Shown here in pieces: positions 4,523 to 8,437 of a DNA stretch of 8,437 nt. Every line of letters starts with the position of its first letter. Within the stretch, counting starts at the first letter, position 1. The stretch is from Armatimonadota bacterium. GTDB lineage: Bacteria; Sysuimicrobiota; Sysuimicrobiia; Sysuimicrobiales; JACQTN01. A program made the position numbers and the translations under genes. Where the stretch lies: the NCBI GenBank assembly GCA_016210785.1, contig JACQTN010000544.1:1-8437 (forward strand), written 5' to 3'. The notes under the pieces were generated by a model. The model did not search any database. It had not been told where the DNA came from and was given only the letters and a program-made list of their open reading frames with translations.

Positions 4523-5932
4523 ATGATTCTCAAGCCGTTCACGCACGATCCCCGGGGATGTGCGTCCTACCTCCTGGGCGACGTGGCGCAGGCAAAAGCC
4601 CTGGTCGTCGATCCCCTTCTGGAGATAGGCGTGGAGCCCTACGTGCTGGAGGCCGCCGCCAAAGGACTCCAGATCACCGCCATCGTGGAGACCCACATGC
4701 ACGCCGACCACCTCTCCGCGGCGCGCGCCCTCCAGGAGGTCACCGGTGCGACCCTCTACGTGTACGAGGGCGCCTCTCTGGCTATCCCCTTTACTCCGGT
4801 GCGCGACGGCGACGCAATCGAGGTGGGCGCGGTGCGCCTGCGCGTGCTGTTCACGCCAGGCCACACCCTGGACAGCGTCTGCCTGGTGGGTGAGGATGCG
4901 ACGCGCGCCCGCGCCCCCTGGTTCGCCCTCACGGGCGACACGCTGTTCTCGGGCGACGTGGGCCGGCCCGACCTGGTGCTGGGTGAGGTGGACCCGGGCC
5001 AGGTCAGGGCGCAGGCCGCGATGCTGTACGACAGCATCTTCGGCCGGCTGCTCACCCTCGACGACGCCACGGAGATCTACCCCGGCCACTTCGGCGGGTC
5101 GCCCTGCGGCGGCGTCCACCTGAGCGGCAAACCTTTTTCCACGGTGGGCTTCGAGCGGCGGTTCAACCTGGCCCTGCAGCAGCGGTCGCGGGAGGCGTTC
5201 ATCGAGTTCGTCACGGGCACGCTGCGGCCGCAGCCCGAGCGGTACCGCAACATCAAGGAGCAGAACCTCAAGGGCGTGGCGATGCCCGGCGCGGAGCCGA
5301 ACGGCGAGGGGCCGCGCCTGGCGCCGGCGGAGGCGCAGGCCGCCATCGCCGCCGGGGCCGTGCCGTTGGACGTGCGTCCCACGGTCCTCTTCGGGCGCGG
5401 GCACGTGCCCGGCGCCCTCAACGTCCCCTTCACGCTGGCCAACCTGGCCCGGGCCGTGGAGGTGGTGCTGCCCGCCGGCGAGCCGGTGGTGGTGATCGCC
5501 GACAACGACGTGGTGGCGCGAGCGTCGGTGCGGGCCCTGGCCGGCGCGTACCGGGTGAAGGGGTACCTCGCCCGCGGCATGGCTGCCTGGACCGCGGCGG
5601 GACTGCCTGCGGGCCAGTTCGAGATGATGAGCGTAGACGATCTGCGCCGACGCCTGCAGCGTCACGAACCGCTGCAGGTGGTTGATGTGCGCGATCCTTA
5701 CGAGTGGGAGGCGGGCCACATCCAGGAAGCGGCGCTGGTGCCGATGCGTGACCTGCGCGAGCACCTGCCGGGGCTCAAGGGGGCAGACGGTCCGCTCGTA
5801 GTGCTCTGTGCGAGCGGTACGCGGGCCTCCACCGCGGCCAGCTTCTTCCGGCGGGAAGGCGCTGGCCGCGTCTATTGTCTGCAGGGTGGCATGGAGGAGT
5901 GGACGCGCGAAGGCTATCCCACCGCCCGCTGA
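4523..5932 (+). CDS. CstB-like persulfide dioxygenase / double rhodanese fusion
   Basis: This 469-residue protein joins an N-terminal metallo-beta-lactamase-fold dioxygenase (about 1-250), a degenerate rhodanese domain (about 265-362) and a catalytic rhodanese domain (about 368-469). The dioxygenase shows THMHADH (His58, His60, Asp62, His63), PGHT (His114), GDTLFSGDVGRPD (Asp139) and YPGH (His189), the usual Fe(II) site pattern. The middle rhodanese has VVIADND where the active cysteine loop should be. The last domain has Cys429 in CASGTRAS. This order matches staphylococcal CstB, which oxidises low-molecular-weight persulfide and releases thiosulfate; a cytosolic sulfide-detoxification role is inferred. 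The ATG at 4523 has GGGGGAGGG (4507-4515) upstream; a GTG at 4370 is in frame but would add 51 unconserved residues across a hairpin. No persulfide-sensing regulator is seen nearby. Confidence 0.88.
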   Translation: MILKPFTHDPRGCASYLLGDVAQAKALVVDPLLEIGVEPYVLEAAAKGLQITAIVETHMHADHLSAARALQEVTGATLYVYEGASLAIPFTPVRDGDAIEVGAVRLRVLFTPGHTLDSVCLVGEDATRARAPWFALTGDTLFSGDVGRPDLVLGEVDPGQVRAQAAMLYDSIFGRLLTLDDATEIYPGHFGGSPCGGVHLSGKPFSTVGFERRFNLALQQRSREAFIEFVTGTLRPQPERYRNIKEQNLKGVAMPGAEPNGEGPRLAPAEAQAAIAAGAVPLDVRPTVLFGRGHVPGALNVPFTLANLARAVEVVLPAGEPVVVIADNDVVARASVRALAGAYRVKGYLARGMAAWTAAGLPAGQFEMMSVDDLRRRLQRHEPLQVVDVRDPYEWEAGHIQEAALVPMRDLREHLPGLKGADGPLVVLCASGTRASTAASFFRREGAGRVYCLQGGMEEWTREGYPTAR

Positions 5933-5940
5933 CGCTTAGG

Positions 5941-6115
5941 AGCTGAGTGGGTGAGCGCGGCAGGATGCGCCGCGGAGTCGGTGAGCGCGGTATGACGAAG
6001 CGGGCTTGCAGGAACGTTGAACGTGCCGCGCCTTGCAGCGGAGTGGCACGCGCCCTCAGAAGCTGAGTGGGTGAGCGCGGTACCGGGGTGAACTTTGCAG
6101 ATGAGTGGAACGAGC
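5941..6115. repeat. Interleaved intergenic repeats A and B, order A-A-B-B-A-B
   Basis: Motif A, GAGTSGGTGAGCGCGG followed by TA or CA, occurs at 5945-5962, 5975-5992 and 6065-6082. Copies one and three lie in an exact 20-bp repeat, 5941-5960 and 6061-6080. Motif B is 21 bases, starting TTGCAG and ending in a variant of GTGGAACGAGC. It occurs at 6006-6026, 6033-6053 and 6095-6115; copy two matches copy three at 17 of 21 bases, copy one matches it at 15 of 21. The block lies between the CstB-like gene and the CoA-transferase. The first A copy runs into a perfect hairpin. The function is unknown; a structured RNA, a regulator-binding array or a dispersed intergenic repeat are all possible. Confidence 0.6.
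5956..5974 (+). terminator. Hairpin 23 bases after the CstB-like gene
   Basis: CGCGGC (5956-5961) pairs with GCCGCG (5969-5974) around AGGATGC. It is the first stable hairpin after the TGA at 5932 and may end that transcript, but it has no U-run and is part of the repeat block. Confidence 0.3.
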
Positions 6116-6134
6116 TCCGCATTGAGGTGTGGTG

Positions 6135-7343
6135 ATGGCTGACGCTCCCACAGGGCCGCTCAGAGGGCTCCGGGTGGTGGACCTTTCCACCATCGTCTCC
6201 GGAGGCATGGCCACGTCGCTGCTGGCCGACTTCGGCGCCGACGTGGTAAAGGTGGAGCACCCGCAGGGCGGCGACGCGCTCCGGCAGTGGGGACCGTTCG
6301 CGGGCCAGGTGTCGCTGTGGTGGAAGGTCGCCTCCCGCAACAAGCGCTCGGTCACGCTCAACCTCAGCCACCCCGAGGGGCAGGATCTCTTCCGCGCGCT
6401 GGTCCGGCACGTGGACGTGGTGGTGGAGAACTTCCGGCCCGGCACCCTGGAGCGGTGGGGCCTGGGGTACGAGCATCTGGAGACGATCAACCCCCGCCTG
6501 ATCCTGCTGCGCGTCTCCGGGTTCGGCCAGACCGGGCCGTACCGCAACCGGCCGGGGTTCGGCACCGTGGCAGAGGCGATGAGCGGGCTGGTGGCGATCA
6601 CGGGGTTTCCGGACGGGCCGCCGGTGGTGCCGCCCTTCCCCATGGCGGACGAGGTGGCGGGCACCATGGGCGCGCTGGCGGTGCTGATGGCGATCTACCA
6701 CCGGGACGTGGCCGGAGGGGGTCGTGGCCAGGTCATCGACGTCAGCCTGTACGAGCCGCTGTTCCGCATGTTGATCCCGCACGTGACGCAGTACGACCTG
6801 CTGGGGCTGGTGGCGCAGCGCGTGGGCAACTACTTCCCCGACGCGGCGCCGCGCAACCTCTACCAGACCGGCGACGGGCGGTGGGTGGCGATCTCCGCCA
6901 CCTCCCAGCGCACCTTCGAGCGCTTGGCCGCGGCCATCGGCCACGCCGACCTCCTGGACGATCCCCGCTTCCGCGACAATCCCAGCCGTGTGGCCAACCG
7001 CGAAGCGCTGGACTCCGCCATCGGCGAGTGGATGCGGGCCCGCACCCAGGAGGAAGCCTTGCGGGTGTTGGAGGAGCACGGCGCGGTGGCGGGGCCCGTC
7101 TACGACATCAACCAGATCGTGCGCGACCCGCACTTCGCCGCGCGGGGCAACATCATCGACGTCGAGGACGGCGAGCTGGGGCGCATGCGCATGGTGGGCG
7201 TCATCCCCCACTTCAGCCGGACGCGGGGACAGGTGGTGCACGCGGGGCCGCCGGTGGGCGCGCATACCGCGGCGGTCTACCAGGGGTGGCTGGGGTTGAG
7301 CGATGGAGAGATGGCGCGGCTGCGGGAGGCGGGCGTCATCTGA
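6135..7343 (+). CDS. CaiB/BaiF family (class III) CoA-transferase
   Basis: Class III CoA-transferases move CoA between carboxylic acids through an aspartyl-CoA intermediate. The 402-residue product has the expected length and signatures: PLRGLRVVDLS near the start (8-18), LLADFGADVVKVE (29-41), NKRSVTLNL (69-77), VVVENFRPGTLERWGLGY (95-112) and VSGFGQTGPY (127-136). The catalytic aspartate is Asp172 in PMADEVAGTMGA, corresponding to Asp169 of formyl-CoA transferase. The late GPVYDINQIVRDPHFAARG segment is also typical. The ATG at 6135 is chosen over the in-frame GTG codons at 6129 and 6132 because GAGGTG (6124-6129) is then correctly spaced. The stop overlaps the next gene as TGATG. The substrate is not readable from sequence; with a MaoC hydratase and a fumarase-type enzyme downstream, a C4 or C5 dicarboxylate such as mesaconate, itaconate or citramalate is a reasonable guess. 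Confidence 0.92.
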   Translation: MADAPTGPLRGLRVVDLSTIVSGGMATSLLADFGADVVKVEHPQGGDALRQWGPFAGQVSLWWKVASRNKRSVTLNLSHPEGQDLFRALVRHVDVVVENFRPGTLERWGLGYEHLETINPRLILLRVSGFGQTGPYRNRPGFGTVAEAMSGLVAITGFPDGPPVVPPFPMADEVAGTMGALAVLMAIYHRDVAGGGRGQVIDVSLYEPLFRMLIPHVTQYDLLGLVAQRVGNYFPDAAPRNLYQTGDGRWVAISATSQRTFERLAAAIGHADLLDDPRFRDNPSRVANREALDSAIGEWMRARTQEEALRVLEEHGAVAGPVYDINQIVRDPHFAARGNIIDVEDGELGRMRMVGVIPHFSRTRGQVVHAGPPVGAHTAAVYQGWLGLSDGEMARLREAGVI

Positions 7344-7804
7344 TGGGCTGGTACTTCGAGGACTTCGAAGAGGGCCAGGTCTTCGTGACGCCGGCCCGCA
7401 CCGTTACGGAGGCGGACGTGGTGACGTTTGCGGGGCTCTCCGGCGACTATAACCCGCTGCACACCGATGCCGAGTTCGCGGCCCGTACCCCGTTCGGGAC
7501 GCGCATCGCGCACGGGCTGCTGGTGCTTTCGATCGTCTCGGGCCTGGGCGCCCGCACGGGGCTGTTCGACGAGACGACCATCGCCTTGCTGGGCGTGGAC
7601 TGGAGGTTCCTCCAGCCGGTGCGGATGGCGGACACGATCCGCGCCGAGATGACGGTGAGTCGGAAGCGCACCACGCGCCATCCCGAGCGGGGCATCCTGG
7701 TCCGGGGTATCCGCGTGCTCAACCAGCGCAACGAGGTGGTGCAGGAGGGGACCATGACGCTGATGATCCGCCGCCGCCCGGTGACCGCACAGCAATGCGT
7801 GTGA
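7343..7804 (+). CDS. MaoC-like (R)-specific enoyl-CoA hydratase
   Basis: MaoC-type hotdog-fold hydratases add water across an enoyl-CoA double bond. The 153-residue protein has the hydratase-2 motif FAGLSGDYNPLHTDAEFA (29-46), with catalytic Asp35 and His40, followed by FGTRIAHGLLVLSI, which lines the active site. The length is normal for a single-hotdog member, which works as a dimer. Its ATG shares a base with the stop of the CoA-transferase (TGATG), so translational coupling is expected and the two enzymes probably act in sequence on one CoA thioester. By analogy with mesaconyl-CoA and itaconyl-CoA hydratases, which are MaoC-like, a branched C5 substrate is possible. A general enoyl-CoA role cannot be excluded. 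Confidence 0.92.
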   Translation: MGWYFEDFEEGQVFVTPARTVTEADVVTFAGLSGDYNPLHTDAEFAARTPFGTRIAHGLLVLSIVSGLGARTGLFDETTIALLGVDWRFLQPVRMADTIRAEMTVSRKRTTRHPERGILVRGIRVLNQRNEVVQEGTMTLMIRRRPVTAQQCV

Positions 7805-7852
7805 GAAATCCGTGCGCTCCGAACGGACATGCCGCTGCGCGAGGAAAACGCC

Positions 7853-8437
7853 ATGCGCACCATTGAGGCAGAACGCATCACCCAGGCGGTGCGCGACCTG
7901 TGCATCCAGGTCAACCACCGCATGGGCGCCGACATGCTCGCGGTCCTGCAGCGGGCGCTGGAGATCGAGGAGTCACCGCAGGGCCGGCACGTGCTGGAGC
8001 ACCTCCTCGAGAACGCCCGGGTGGCGCGCGAGCACTGGTATCCCATCTGCCAGGACACCGGCACCGCGGTGCTCTTCGTGGATATCGGCCAGGAGGTGCG
8101 CGTCGCCGGCGGGTCGCTGGCCGACGCGTTGCAGGAGGGGGTGCGCCGGGGCTACCGCGAGGGCTACCTCCGCAACTCCATCGTGCGCCATCCCCTGGAC
8201 CGCGTGAACACCGGCGACAACACGCCGGCCATCATCTACTACGAGATCGTGCCCGGGGACCGGCTGACCATCGGCATGCTGGCCAAGGGGCAGGGGTGCG
8301 ACAACATGAGCCGGCTGGCGATGCTCGCCCCCGCCGACGGCCGGGAGGGGCTGTTCGCCTACATCGAGCGGACCATCTCGGAGGCCGGGCCCAATCCCCC
8401 CCCGCCGCTGGTGGTGGGGGTGGGGCCGGGGGGGACC
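7853..8437 (+). CDS. Class I fumarase / tartrate dehydratase-type alpha subunit, partial
   Basis: Only the first 195 residues lie in the window; the frame is open at the right edge. Class I fumarases use an oxygen-sensitive [4Fe-4S] cluster to add or remove water on fumarate/malate; relatives act on tartrate or mesaconate. Seen here are YPICQDTG with the first cluster ligand Cys66, RNSIVRHPLDRVNTGDNTPA (107-126) and AKGQGCDNMSRLAML (144-158), then PPPPLVVGVGPGGT. The family normally has a cysteine in the last motif (PCPP...GVGIGGT) as second ligand; here it is Pro183, and the usual Ile is Pro192, which may be base errors. The ATG at 7853 is chosen because GAGGA (7841-7845) lies seven bases upstream; ATG 7829 is in frame but has a poor site. 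It follows the MaoC gene by 48 bases. The beta subunit, if separate, would lie beyond the window. Confidence 0.88.
   Translation, partial: MRTIEAERITQAVRDLCIQVNHRMGADMLAVLQRALEIEESPQGRHVLEHLLENARVAREHWYPICQDTGTAVLFVDIGQEVRVAGGSLADALQEGVRRGYREGYLRNSIVRHPLDRVNTGDNTPAIIYYEIVPGDRLTIGMLAKGQGCDNMSRLAMLAPADGREGLFAYIERTISEAGPNPPPPLVVGVGPGGT

Noticed and set aside
5941..6115. CRISPR array
   Set aside because: There are two different motifs in mixed order with irregular spacing, and the copies are imperfect and too few.
5775..7265. Minus-strand open frame of nearly 500 codons containing repeated RSPTQLL-like peptides
   Set aside because: It lies opposite the CoA-transferase gene; the repeated peptides come only from the intergenic A repeats.

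Overview
The window is GC-rich bacterial chromosome with tightly packed genes, strong GGAGG-type ribosome binding sites and one-base or four-base gene overlaps. The sequence does not fix the taxon. A high-GC, aerobic or microaerobic bacterium from an uncultivated or thermophile-rich lineage would fit, but this is only an impression. No mobile element, CRISPR array, tRNA or rRNA was seen.

Layout. (1) Bases 1-420, minus strand: the 5' end of a gene for a protein with an IPT/TIG (immunoglobulin-like) domain, running off the left edge. (2) Bases 421-952: a divergent intergenic region of about 530 bp. It holds a promoter with a perfect TTGACA -35 box, a possible Tyr/Phe-rich leader peptide, two strong GC hairpins and a second small ORF that overlaps the next gene by ATGA. 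(3) Bases 953-1810: aroF, a type I-beta DAHP synthase without the N-terminal regulatory domain. (4) Bases 1811-2014: a possible three-way-junction structure, then a promoter placed so that the transcript of a 33-codon ORF would be almost leaderless. (5) Bases 2015-4360: an oxidative-damage group of two different Fpg/Nei DNA glycosylases in tandem, a truncated cyclase-family remnant and a NUDIX hydrolase. (6) Bases 4523-5932: a CstB-like fusion of a persulfide dioxygenase with two rhodanese domains. (7) Bases 5933-6134: an intergenic region with two interleaved short repeat families in the order A-A-B-B-A-B. (8) Bases 6135-8437: a CaiB/BaiF CoA-transferase, a MaoC-type hydratase and the start of a class I fumarase-type alpha subunit, likely one operon.

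How the genes may work together. The glycosylases and NUDIX enzyme suggest repair and pool sanitation after oxidation; the sulfur enzyme suggests persulfide detoxification. The last three genes could interconvert a C4 or C5 dicarboxylate (fumarate, mesaconate, itaconate or citramalate) and its CoA thioester. The most interesting non-coding signal is the aroF leader, which looks like a ribosome-mediated attenuator. The last 40 bases may contain base errors, because a conserved Fe-S cysteine and a conserved isoleucine of the fumarase are replaced within C and G runs.
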